Assembly: GCA_002701605.2 (NCBI GenBank)
Contig: NZWF02000025.1
Coordinates: 15,965-21,833, forward strand
Length of the DNA: 5,869 bases
Direction of reading: 5' to 3'
Source of the DNA: a bacterium
GTDB lineage: Bacteria > Desulfobacterota_D > UBA1144
Shown here: piece after piece, positions 1 through 5,863 of the stretch
Position numbering within the stretch: position 1 is the stretch's first letter
How the letters are laid out: the number at the start of each line of letters is the position of its first letter
Notes under the pieces: generated by a model
Told to the model about the DNA's origin: nothing
What the model saw: the letters and a program-made list of their open reading frames with translations, nothing else
The model's database searches: none
Made by a program: the position numbers and the translations under genes

Positions 1-1161
1 AACCAAATAGGTATTATTGGTGTAGGAGAAACTGAGCAGGGAAAAATTCCTGGAAAAAGTTCGTTTCATTTCTTGTCAGAAGCATCTAAGATTGCGATTG
101 AAGATGCGGGACTAAATAAATCAGATGTAGACGGAATCATAACTGCTTTCTCGTTAGTTGAAGAAACATTTATGCATTGTACTACTTTTGCAGATTACAT
201 AGGAATTAACCCTAAATATTTTGAGTCTGTAGCAATTGGTGGAGCAACTGCTGTGTGGATGACTGCTGCAGCAGCAATGGCAATAAACTCTGGTCAAGCT
301 GAAGTTGTTTTATGTGTAAGAGGAGACAACACACTCTCAGGAATTTCATCAACTGGAATGATAGCTTTAATTAGAGAAATGTGTCATGGAGAGTTTGAAT
401 ACCCATTTGGGCTTACAACTCCAGGTGGATATGCACTAATGGCTCAAAGATATTTACATGAAAGTAAAGGAACTAGAGAACATCTAGCATCAGTTGCTGT
501 TACTATGAGACAACATGCACAGTTAAAAGAAAATGCAATGAACAAAGATGATCTTACTATGGATGATGTAATGGGAGCTAGGCTTCTTGCATCTCCTCTA
601 ACAAAATTTGATTGTTCAATTATTTCGGATGGTGGTGCAGCATTTATTGTTACAACCGCAGCAAAAGCTAAAGAACTTGGCCTAAAAAGAGATCCTGTTT
701 ATTTACATGGTATGGGACAAGGATTTTCTCACCAGTACTTAACATCATGTGAAGATTTAGACCAAATCTATGGTGCTATTCAAAAATCAGGAGACAAAGC
801 ATTTAAAACAGCAGGTATGACTAATCAAGATGTTGATATAACATTCCTCTATGATTGCTTTACTATTACAACCTTGCTAGAGCTTGAAGGATTAGGAATT
901 GTTCCAAAAGGACATGCAGGTGCAGCAGCCTTAGAAGGAAGATTACATAAAGATGCTGACATTCCTTTAAATACAAATGGTGGTCTTTTATCCCAAGCAC
1001 ACCTTGGTGCTATGCATCATGTAGTTGAAGCAGTATTACAACTAAGAGGTGAGGCTGGCGAAAGGCAAGTCAAAGATCCAAGTGTAGCATTAGTGCATGG
1101 CAACGGTGGAATCGTGTCCGCACATAGTACAATACTTTTAGGAAATGAACCATTAAGTTAA
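1..1161 (+). CDS. Thiolase-superfamily protein without catalytic cysteines, probable Ltp2-like aldolase subunit (5' partial)
   Basis: The reading frame is open from base 1, and the first codons (NQIGIIGVGET) match the usual thiolase N-terminus, so the true start lies just left of the window and only a few residues are missing; 386 residues are visible. Residues are numbered from the first visible codon. The fold is recognisable from YDCFT at 284-288, the NTNGG segment ending in SQAH at 324-334 (His334 is the GHP-type histidine) and the terminal VHGNGG at 365-370. The nucleophilic cysteine expected near 80-82 is replaced by Gly-Gly-Ala, and the cysteine of the C-terminal CxG motif is His366. 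Ordinary thiolase chemistry is therefore unlikely. Proteins of this type paired with DUF35 include Ltp2, a retro-aldolase that releases a short acyl-CoA from a beta-hydroxyacyl-CoA. The DUF35 and MaoC genes directly downstream support that role. Substrate and catalytic residues cannot be assigned. Family is confident; aldolase activity is inferred. Confidence 0.9.
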   Translation, partial: NQIGIIGVGETEQGKIPGKSSFHFLSEASKIAIEDAGLNKSDVDGIITAFSLVEETFMHCTTFADYIGINPKYFESVAIGGATAVWMTAAAAMAINSGQAEVVLCVRGDNTLSGISSTGMIALIREMCHGEFEYPFGLTTPGGYALMAQRYLHESKGTREHLASVAVTMRQHAQLKENAMNKDDLTMDDVMGARLLASPLTKFDCSIISDGGAAFIVTTAAKAKELGLKRDPVYLHGMGQGFSHQYLTSCEDLDQIYGAIQKSGDKAFKTAGMTNQDVDITFLYDCFTITTLLELEGLGIVPKGHAGAAALEGRLHKDADIPLNTNGGLLSQAHLGAMHHVVEAVLQLRGEAGERQVKDPSVALVHGNGGIVSAHSTILLGNEPLS

Positions 1162-1180
1162 TAAAATATTATTTAAATAA

Positions 1181-1185
1181 AGGAG
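1181..1185 (+). promoter_or_regulatory. Ribosome binding site of the DUF35 gene
   Basis: AGGAG lies 7 bases before the ATG at 1193, in the 31-base gap after the thiolase-like stop codon. No promoter or terminator is visible in that gap, so the two genes are probably cotranscribed. Confidence 0.75.
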
Positions 1186-1192
1186 AAATATT

Positions 1193-1618
1193 ATGTCAGA
1201 AGAAAAAGTAGAATATGCAAAACCATTGCCAGATTTTAGACCAGAAACTAAGCCTTTTTGGGATGGTACTAAAGAACACAAGCTATTATTACCAAAATGT
1301 AAAGAAACAGGAAAAGTTTTCTTTTATCCAAGAGCAATAAGCCCTTTCCCTAATTCAACCAACATGGATTTTGAATGGGTAGAGTCTTCAGGAAAAGGAA
1401 AAGTTTGGACTTATTCCGTTCATTATATGGGACCTACAAAAGCTTACAAAGGTGAAACCTATGTGGTTGCTATGATTGAGCTAGATGACGGAGTGAAAAT
1501 GATGTCAAATGTTGTAGATTGTGATCCTGAAAGTGTAACAATAGGTATGGAAGTAGAAGTTGTTTTTGAAGATGCTACTGATGAAGTAACATTTGCAAAA
1601 TTTAAACCAGTCCAATAG
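1193..1618 (+). CDS. DUF35 OB-fold protein (thiolase/aldolase partner) with degenerate zinc ribbon
   Basis: This 141-residue protein has the DUF35 layout. An N-terminal helix (PETKPFWDGTKEHKL, residues 17-31) comes first, then a rubredoxin-like zinc-ribbon region (about 35-55), then an OB-fold (about 60-137) containing GKGKVWTYSVHY and a beta-rich acyl-CoA-binding-type segment. The length is normal for the family. DUF35 proteins bind thiolase-superfamily enzymes and help channel or bind acyl-CoA; examples are the archaeal thiolase/HMG-CoA synthase complex and the ChsH2 C-terminal domain bound to Ltp2. Its position between the thiolase-like and MaoC genes fits a stable complex with the former. 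The oddity is the zinc ribbon: of the usual C-x2-C...C-P-x-C ligands only Cys36 remains, the others being Thr39, Ser50 and Pro53, so zinc is probably not bound. Family assignment is strong; the partner is inferred from context. Confidence 0.9.
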   Translation: MSEEKVEYAKPLPDFRPETKPFWDGTKEHKLLLPKCKETGKVFFYPRAISPFPNSTNMDFEWVESSGKGKVWTYSVHYMGPTKAYKGETYVVAMIELDDGVKMMSNVVDCDPESVTIGMEVEVVFEDATDEVTFAKFKPVQ

Positions 1619-1621
1619 GAG
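1617..1621 (+). promoter_or_regulatory. Ribosome binding site that fixes the MaoC start
   Basis: AGGAG overlaps the TAG stop of the DUF35 gene and sits 10 bases before the ATG at 1632. It favours that ATG over an in-frame TTG at 1593 inside the DUF35 gene, and suggests coupled translation of the two genes. Confidence 0.7.
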
Positions 1622-1631
1622 ATTTAATATT

Positions 1632-2078
1632 ATGAATGATAAATTATTTTATGAAGAAGTTGCAGATGGTACAGAACATGTTTCTAGTGGAAGAACTGTA
1701 ACAGAAGCTGATGTTGTAAACTTTGCAGGACTTTCTGCAGATTTCAACAACATGCATATTGATGAAGAGTTTGCAAAAAACACTGTTTTTAAAACACGTG
1801 TTGCACATGGAATGTGTGTTGCTTCTATCGCCACCGGTCTTTGGTTTACTATGCCAAGGCTTGCAACTATAGCTTTTATGGGGCTTTCAGAATGGAAATT
1901 TAAAGATGCAGTTTTTCCTGGTGATACTATTAAAATAACTAGAAAACTAGTTGAAAAGAAAGAACATAAACGACCTAATATGGGTTTTTTAAATTGGGAA
2001 GTTAATGTTATCAATCAAGATGATAAAGTTGTACAAACAGGCATCTGGAACATTTTAGTTCAAAGAAAAGAATCATAA
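1632..2078 (+). CDS. MaoC-like hot-dog fold enoyl-CoA hydratase/dehydratase
   Basis: This 148-residue protein has the single hot-dog fold size usual for stand-alone MaoC proteins. The hydratase motif is clear: A-D-F-N-N-M-H at residues 36-42, with the catalytic pair Asp37 and His42 and Asn39 between them, followed by the A-H-G turn at 58-60 before the central hot-dog helix. These enzymes hydrate trans-2-enoyl-CoA, usually to the (R)-3-hydroxyacyl-CoA, as cytoplasmic dimers or higher oligomers. Only 13 bases separate it from the DUF35 gene. In the steroid system, the ChsH1-ChsH2 MaoC pair supplies the hydroxylated substrate that Ltp2 cleaves. Here the motif is intact in a free-standing protein, so a homodimeric hydratase feeding the thiolase-like aldolase is plausible. 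The ATG at 1632 is chosen for its Shine-Dalgarno site and because MaoC homology begins just after it. Family is confident; substrate is unknown. Confidence 0.9.
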   Translation: MNDKLFYEEVADGTEHVSSGRTVTEADVVNFAGLSADFNNMHIDEEFAKNTVFKTRVAHGMCVASIATGLWFTMPRLATIAFMGLSEWKFKDAVFPGDTIKITRKLVEKKEHKRPNMGFLNWEVNVINQDDKVVQTGIWNILVQRKES

Positions 2079-2097
2079 TTAGAGATTATTTTTTTTT

Positions 2098-2148
2098 AAA
2101 AAAACCAGTGATTAAGGGGGTTTAGATCTTTTAATGGCTGGTTTTTTT
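2098..2148 (+). terminator. Hairpin terminator after the thiolase-like/DUF35/MaoC cassette
   Basis: A7-CCAG at 2098-2108 pairs exactly with CTGG-T7 at 2138-2148. After a wobble and one mismatch the stem continues as ATTAA (2111-2115) with TTAAT (2131-2135), leaving a 15-base apical loop that includes GGGGG. The T-run reaches 2149. A further run of nine T at 2089-2097 precedes the stem, so weak function on the opposite strand is possible. It lies 20 bases past the MaoC stop codon. Confidence 0.75.
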
Positions 2149-2158
2149 TCTTTTTTGA

Positions 2159-2188
2159 TTGACATTTATTAAGCAATTGTGTTAAAAA
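2159..2188 (+). promoter_or_regulatory. Predicted sigma-70-type promoter of the AmiS/UreI gene
   Basis: A perfect -35 hexamer TTGACA at 2159-2164 is followed after 18 bases by TAAAAA at 2183-2188 (4 of 6 matches to TATAAT); TTAAAA at 17-base spacing is an alternative. It lies between the upstream terminator and the start codon, so the channel gene appears to be its own transcription unit. The -35 is convincing, the -10 mediocre. Confidence 0.5.
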
Positions 2189-2205
2189 CTAAATAACCTT
2201 AAAAA

Positions 2206-2211
2206 AGGAGG
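2206..2211 (+). promoter_or_regulatory. Strong ribosome binding site of the AmiS/UreI gene
   Basis: AGGAGG in the context AAAGGAGGT lies 9 bases before the ATG at 2221. It is the best Shine-Dalgarno match in the window and settles the start codon. Confidence 0.8.
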
Positions 2212-2220
2212 TATAAGTAT

Positions 2221-2715
2221 ATGTTAGGATATGTACTAGTACTAGTAGGTTTTGTATTCTTTTGTAACGGTATGACTGTTTTAGGAAAAACCGGTGGAAA
2301 AGAAGTTGGTATGTTAAACGGAGCAGTCGCTGTTCTAATCTTAATTGCAGCATTTACAGGTGCTGGATTAGGACCAGAAGGTGCAGCAAGCACTACTCTC
2401 GTTTCAGTTTTTGCCCTTATTTACGTAATCGCATTTGGTGTGTTTACACTGGGTCATGATGGTAAAGGGCTAGGTTGGTATTGTTTATTCGCTACTATAG
2501 TTTTTCTATGGTACGGACAATATTTCTTAGGTGTTGGTGCAATGGAACTAGGTATGTTCAATATTGCATGGGCAGTTCTTACTCTTGTAGCATTCTTAGT
2601 ATTAGCTCAAGGTAAAGCATTAGGTACATTGTTAGGATATTTATTTGTTGCAGAAGCATTTGTAACACTTCTAATTCCTGGAATGAACTTACTTCTTAAA
2701 GGAACATTATTTTAG
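2221..2715 (+). CDS. AmiS/UreI-family transporter (urea or short-amide channel)
   Basis: This 164-residue, very hydrophobic inner-membrane protein has six predicted helices at about 2-20, 31-49, 57-77, 84-103, 110-129 and 135-156, the known topology of the family. Family hallmarks are the MLG start followed by N16-G17 in helix 1, the GLGWYCLF segment at 83-90 opening helix 4, the AWAVL segment of helix 5 (Trp117), and the AE...IPG pattern of helix 6 (Glu145). UreI is a urea channel that supplies urease; AmiS accompanies aliphatic amidases. Transport is passive down the solute gradient. The protein is at the short end of the family, with short periplasmic loops and few histidines, so UreI-like acid gating is not expected. 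Where UreI has Trp-x3-Trp in helix 5, this protein has Trp117-x3-Thr121, so selectivity may differ. It has its own promoter and terminator, and no urease or amidase gene is nearby. Family is confident; solute is unknown. Confidence 0.88.
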   Translation: MLGYVLVLVGFVFFCNGMTVLGKTGGKEVGMLNGAVAVLILIAAFTGAGLGPEGAASTTLVSVFALIYVIAFGVFTLGHDGKGLGWYCLFATIVFLWYGQYFLGVGAMELGMFNIAWAVLTLVAFLVLAQGKALGTLLGYLFVAEAFVTLLIPGMNLLLKGTLF

Positions 2716-2734
2716 TTTTATTATAGTTTCTTAT

Positions 2735-2766
2735 GGGGTCAAATTTTCTAATTTGGCCCTTTTTTT
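2735..2766 (+). terminator. Rho-independent terminator of the AmiS/UreI gene
   Basis: GGGTCAAATT at 2736-2745 pairs with AATTTGGCCC at 2750-2759 (one G-T wobble) around a four-base TTCT loop, followed by seven T at 2760-2766. The T-tract runs over the last bases of the convergent flavoprotein gene, whose TAA stop is at 2765-2767. On the minus strand no T-run follows the hairpin, so it is mainly a plus-strand terminator. Confidence 0.88.
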
Positions 2767-3358
2767 ATGGCATCAGCCAGACAGCTTTCTCAAGATTTCC
2801 ATCATTAACTTTTAAACTAGCTCTTAAATGACCTTCATAGTTTAGCTCAAGAATGTCTAGCTCAAATGGTTTAAATTCTAAAATAGAGAAAACTTTAAAG
2901 CCTAAATTTTGATCAGTGGAATCTATTTCTGAATTCAAAAAAGGAGTATTAATTTCAGTTGATGGTGAATGTGGAACATAATAACATCTTTGACTTATTT
3001 CTTGTGCTTGAGACCAGACTTCTTTTTTTAATTGTTCATCTTCTACCTCTTTCCCGATTGATCTTATTCTAACTTGCAACTTAGCTTTTTGATTGTAGAA
3101 AAGTAAATGTGTGTTCTGACAAGATTTAATGTGGTGGATTTTTTCAGATCTAGAATCAGTGTGAACTCTAAGAGTAAAACTATCTCTATCAATTTTTCTT
3201 AAAACAACGGTTCTAGAGTCAGGGAATCCTGTAAGGTTATTAATTGTAGACAAAAAGCACAAATGAAAAGGATGCTTTCTATCGACACTACCACGCTGAA
3301 TTTCTCCTAAAATATGATTGTAGATTTCTTCAAAAGATTTATTTCTAATTGTCTCCAT
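2765..3358 (-). CDS. Pyridoxamine 5'-phosphate oxidase-like FMN-binding protein
   Basis: This 197-residue protein has the split-barrel FMN-binding fold of the PNPOx-like superfamily, closest in layout to the Alr4036 type. Recognisable parts are HPFHLCFLST at 29-38, the flavin-contacting S-R-T-V-V-L-R strand at 48-54, a phosphate-binding-type T-D-S-R-S-E-K segment at 67-73, the QVRIRSIGKEV strand at 95-105, and a C-terminal L-D-I-L-E-L...G-H-L-R-A segment at 167-180. True PdxH ends in RLAP; this protein ends in WLMP, so genuine PNP/PMP oxidase activity is doubtful and a different flavin- or heme-dependent redox role is possible. The ATG lies inside the end of the aldehyde dehydrogenase gene (14-base overlap). 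The only AGGAG is 18 bases upstream, too far for ordinary initiation, so translation is probably coupled to the dehydrogenase. Family is confident; substrate is unknown. Confidence 0.85.
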   Translation of the reverse strand: METIRNKSFEEIYNHILGEIQRGSVDRKHPFHLCFLSTINNLTGFPDSRTVVLRKIDRDSFTLRVHTDSRSEKIHHIKSCQNTHLLFYNQKAKLQVRIRSIGKEVEDEQLKKEVWSQAQEISQRCYYVPHSPSTEINTPFLNSEIDSTDQNLGFKVFSILEFKPFELDILELNYEGHLRASLKVNDGNLEKAVWLMP

Positions 3359-4802
3359 ACCACTTAGGAATTTGTTCTCCTGTAAAAATTGATATATTTT
3401 TTATTTGTAAATATTCGTCTAGACCTTCATGGCCTAATTCTTTACCATAACCGCTTTGTTTGAATCCTCCATATGGAGTCTCTGGTATTATTCCACCATA
3501 TGTATTAATCCATAAGTAGCCTGCTTCAATGCTTTTAGCCACTCGAATAGCTTTAGAGATATCTTTGGTCCAAATTCCCCCAGCAAGCCCGTAATGTGTC
3601 TTATTTGCAAGCTCAATAGCCTCTATTTCGCTATCAAAAGGTAAAATTGCCACAACTGGACCAAAAATCTCTTCTTTGAACAAAATGTTTTCAGGATCCT
3701 TCAATTTTAATACAGTAGGTGGATAAAAATATCCTGCCAGATTATTGAGTTTTTCTCCGCCTATTAATAATTCGGCCCCTTCAGAAATCCCATCCTTGAC
3801 ATATTTATGAACTTTTTCAATATGCTCTTTAGAAATTAAAGCACCTATTTCTGTCTTTGAATTCATAGGATCACCCTGACTAATCATTTTAATTTTAGCC
3901 AAATATTTTTCAGTGAATTCATCAACAATTTTTGAGTGAACCAACAGTCTTGTTACTGCCGTGCAATTTTCACCTTGATTAAAAAAGCCACCCCTTAAGT
4001 TGGCCTCTAAACATGAATCAATATCGCAATCTTCAAATAATATATTAGGAGCTTTGCCCCCGAGCTCAAGAGAGACTTTTTTTAAATTATCTGAGGAATC
4101 TTTAAGAATTTGTTTTCCAACTTTTGTTGACCCAGTAAAAGAAATTTTATTAATATAGGGGTTCTGAACAATGGCCGCACCTGCAACTTCTCCTATACCC
4201 GGACAAATATTAATAACACCATTAGGAACTCCTGCTTCTTCACATAACTTAGCAATCTCCAATGTACCCAATGGAGTTAGCTCAGAAGGTTTAATAACCA
4301 TTGTACATCCTGCTGCAAGAGCAGGTGCGATTTTCCAAGAAGCAAGTAACAAGGGGAAGTTCCAAGGAAGTATTTGACCAACCACCCCTACAGGCTCCTT
4401 CAAAGTCAATGACAATAAATTTTCATTAATTACTTGAGTGTTTCCTAAAATTTTTGTTGCTGCACCAGCATAATAATCAAAAGTCCTTATAACTCCTCCT
4501 AATTCAACTATCGAACTTTCTCGAATTGGCTTTCCTGTTTCTTCAGAGTTTATTTTTGCTAACGTTTCAATATTACTTTTTATCAATTCTACTATTCGAC
4601 TCATAATATTGCTTCTAACTGATGCTGGTGTTTGAGACCAAACTTGGAATGCTGCTTTTGCTGCCGTAGCGGCTTCGTTAACATCGTCTTGAGAACAAAG
4701 AGCAACTTCTTGTAATGGCTCTAATGTAGCAGGGTTTTCCCTAACTTGTGAATCGATGGTTTTTTTCAAATTTCCATTAACTAAACTATGAACATATCTC
4801 AT
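3345..4802 (-). CDS. NAD(P)-dependent aldehyde dehydrogenase (betaine/aminoaldehyde dehydrogenase-like)
   Basis: This complete 485-residue enzyme oxidises an aldehyde to its acid using NAD(P)+ in the cytoplasm. All signature elements are present: PWNFP at 146-150 with oxyanion Asn148, the cofactor-binding K-P-S-E at 171-174, FTGST at 222-226 in the Rossmann fold, the general base Glu246 in LELGGK, the nucleophile Cys280 in NQGENC, and EIFGPV at 378-383. Length and motif order match ordinary class 1/2-type ALDHs; the overall look is BADH/AldA-like. Substrate cannot be read from sequence. The ATG is chosen because homology (HSLVNG) starts within a few residues of it. No Shine-Dalgarno site precedes it, and a strong terminator of the upstream gene lies 49 bases away, so expression needs its own promoter or read-through. 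The stop codon lies within the flavoprotein gene, making the two an operon. Confidence 0.95.
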   Translation of the reverse strand: MRYVHSLVNGNLKKTIDSQVRENPATLEPLQEVALCSQDDVNEAATAAKAAFQVWSQTPASVRSNIMSRIVELIKSNIETLAKINSEETGKPIRESSIVELGGVIRTFDYYAGAATKILGNTQVINENLLSLTLKEPVGVVGQILPWNFPLLLASWKIAPALAAGCTMVIKPSELTPLGTLEIAKLCEEAGVPNGVINICPGIGEVAGAAIVQNPYINKISFTGSTKVGKQILKDSSDNLKKVSLELGGKAPNILFEDCDIDSCLEANLRGGFFNQGENCTAVTRLLVHSKIVDEFTEKYLAKIKMISQGDPMNSKTEIGALISKEHIEKVHKYVKDGISEGAELLIGGEKLNNLAGYFYPPTVLKLKDPENILFKEEIFGPVVAILPFDSEIEAIELANKTHYGLAGGIWTKDISKAIRVAKSIEAGYLWINTYGGIIPETPYGGFKQSGYGKELGHEGLDEYLQIKNISIFTGEQIPKWYGDN

Positions 4803-4814
4803 CTAATTAATTTA
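4803..4814 (-). promoter_or_regulatory. Possible -10 element placed for leaderless transcription of the ALDH gene
   Basis: On the minus strand TAAATT (4814-4809, a TANNNT hexamer) is followed by six bases and then the ATG at 4802. That spacing would put the RNA start at or near the A of the start codon. No good -35 lies 17 bases upstream (TTTTTA) and no Shine-Dalgarno site is present. In such AT-rich DNA this match could be chance. Confidence 0.25.
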
Positions 4815-4831
4815 GCATGAAAAAGGAATGA

Positions 4832-4875
4832 TAAAAAAGAATAAATAAGAAGAGGGCCTTAGTTTAAGGCCCTCT
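4832..4875 (-). terminator. Strong rho-independent terminator of the acetoacetate-decarboxylase-like gene
   Basis: Eleven perfect base pairs form between 4865-4875 and 4851-4861 (AGAGGGCCTTA on the minus strand) around a three-base loop. A T-rich tract ending in TTTTTT follows on the minus strand (4850-4832). It begins 13 bases past the decarboxylase-like stop codon and separates that gene from the dehydrogenase on the same strand. Confidence 0.9.
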
Positions 4876-4888
4876 AAAAGATCAAATC

Positions 4889-5863
4889 TTAAGCACCTGG
4901 ATAGTAAGGTGTTAAGAATCTGTGTCTCATTGTATATTTGTAAGGAGTTGAGAACAATAGATGTTTTGCAACATCATCATCGTTTCTTTCAACTCTTTTT
5001 TCCCATACAATTGAAGCTGGTGGAATGATTAAGTTAAATGTAAATGAAATTAATCCATGAACTTTAACATCTCCTAATGAACCTCCCATGAAGTCGAAAG
5101 GAGTTCCAGCCATATACCATGATCTCATGTCATCACCAGTAGCAGTTCTAATTGAACTTGGGTCCAATTGGAATCTGTGTCCGTTTCCGAACTGTGGTGG
5201 TAACTCAGAACCAAGATAAGTAACTTGGTGATCACTGTATGCAACGCTTGGATGAGTTGTGATTCTATAATTTAGTCTACCCCAGTCTGTTTTACCAAAG
5301 AATGTTGGTTTAACAGCTACAGGTTTGTCTGAATAACGACCATTTGCTGAGTGAAGAACATAACCTCTTCTTTCCATTAAGAAATTGAAGTAGTTGTCAT
5401 TTGTTCCGTGCTCAAAAGCAGCAATGTATGCAGCTTTTTTAGGGAACCCGAAAGGCTCTCTACCAGCGAAAATTGGTGAGTCGTTAGATAGATACATATA
5501 AGGATAATATCCACCTTTCCAGACTTGTCCGTCGCTTCCTTTAACTGTTGAAGAAGCTGTTACACCAAACTCCATATAAGGTCCTAACATTGTGTTTCTG
5601 TGTATAACATACCAGAACTCAAGAATAGGATCATGAAGCTCAACAGGATCAGGAATAATTGCTTTTAAAGCAGCTTCGTCAGCTTCAACAACACATGCCA
5701 TCCAACGACTTTCTGTGTATGTTAAAGGAACGATATCATAGTCGAAGACTGGATCAGCAACACCCTGAGAGATAATATGAATTCTATCTCTATCAAGTGG
5801 TAATGGTGGAACTTCACCTTCTTCTAACCATGGATAGCTGTATTCGTTTGCTTGTTTAGCCAT
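4889..5863 (-). CDS. Acetoacetate decarboxylase-family protein
   Basis: This 324-residue protein has the acetoacetate decarboxylase (ADC) fold signature. GREPFGFPKK at 134-143 corresponds to the GRE...YPKK motif of the clostridial enzyme, giving Lys142 as the probable Schiff-base lysine and Lys143 as the neighbour that lowers its pKa. PYMEFG at 96-101 matches the segment carrying an active-site glutamate (Glu98 here), and the preceding SRWMACVVEAD region (52-62) resembles the substrate-pocket strand. The family decarboxylates acetoacetate to acetone and CO2, but relatives with the same lysine catalyse other Schiff-base reactions on keto acids. At 324 residues it is about 80 longer than the clostridial enzyme, with roughly 40 extra residues at the N-terminus and additions near 225-260, which favours a different substrate. 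Only six bases precede the ATG before the window ends, and the frame stays open to the edge, so ribosome site and promoter are not visible and a slightly longer N-terminus cannot be excluded. Confidence 0.85.
   Translation of the reverse strand: MAKQANEYSYPWLEEGEVPPLPLDRDRIHIISQGVADPVFDYDIVPLTYTESRWMACVVEADEAALKAIIPDPVELHDPILEFWYVIHRNTMLGPYMEFGVTASSTVKGSDGQVWKGGYYPYMYLSNDSPIFAGREPFGFPKKAAYIAAFEHGTNDNYFNFLMERRGYVLHSANGRYSDKPVAVKPTFFGKTDWGRLNYRITTHPSVAYSDHQVTYLGSELPPQFGNGHRFQLDPSSIRTATGDDMRSWYMAGTPFDFMGGSLGDVKVHGLISFTFNLIIPPASIVWEKRVERNDDDVAKHLLFSTPYKYTMRHRFLTPYYPGA

Noticed and set aside
73..75. TTG as start of the thiolase-like gene
   Set aside because: The frame is open back to base 1 and encodes the conserved thiolase N-terminus (IGIIGVGET), so the gene is simply cut by the window edge.
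1593..1631. TTG-initiated N-terminal extension of the MaoC protein
   Set aside because: It lies within the DUF35 coding sequence, has no ribosome site and would add non-homologous residues; the ATG at 1632 has AGGAG at a good distance.
1649..2014. Minus-strand open frame of about 120 codons opposite the MaoC gene
   Set aside because: Its translation matches no family I know and has no ribosome site; the plus strand carries the intact hydratase motif.
2233..2249. Tandem TACTAG repeat
   Set aside because: It is two copies within Val-Leu codons of the first membrane helix, explained by coding sequence.
2199..2393. Minus-strand open frame opposite the AmiS/UreI gene
   Set aside because: It covers the promoter-proximal region and start of a well-supported membrane protein gene and has no signals of its own.
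2735..2766. Bidirectional terminator serving both converging genes
   Set aside because: No T-run follows the hairpin on the minus strand, so only plus-strand function is supported.
4171..4377. Plus-strand open frame inside the aldehyde dehydrogenase gene
   Set aside because: It lies opposite conserved ALDH motifs (KPSE and PWNFP region) and is a shadow of that gene.
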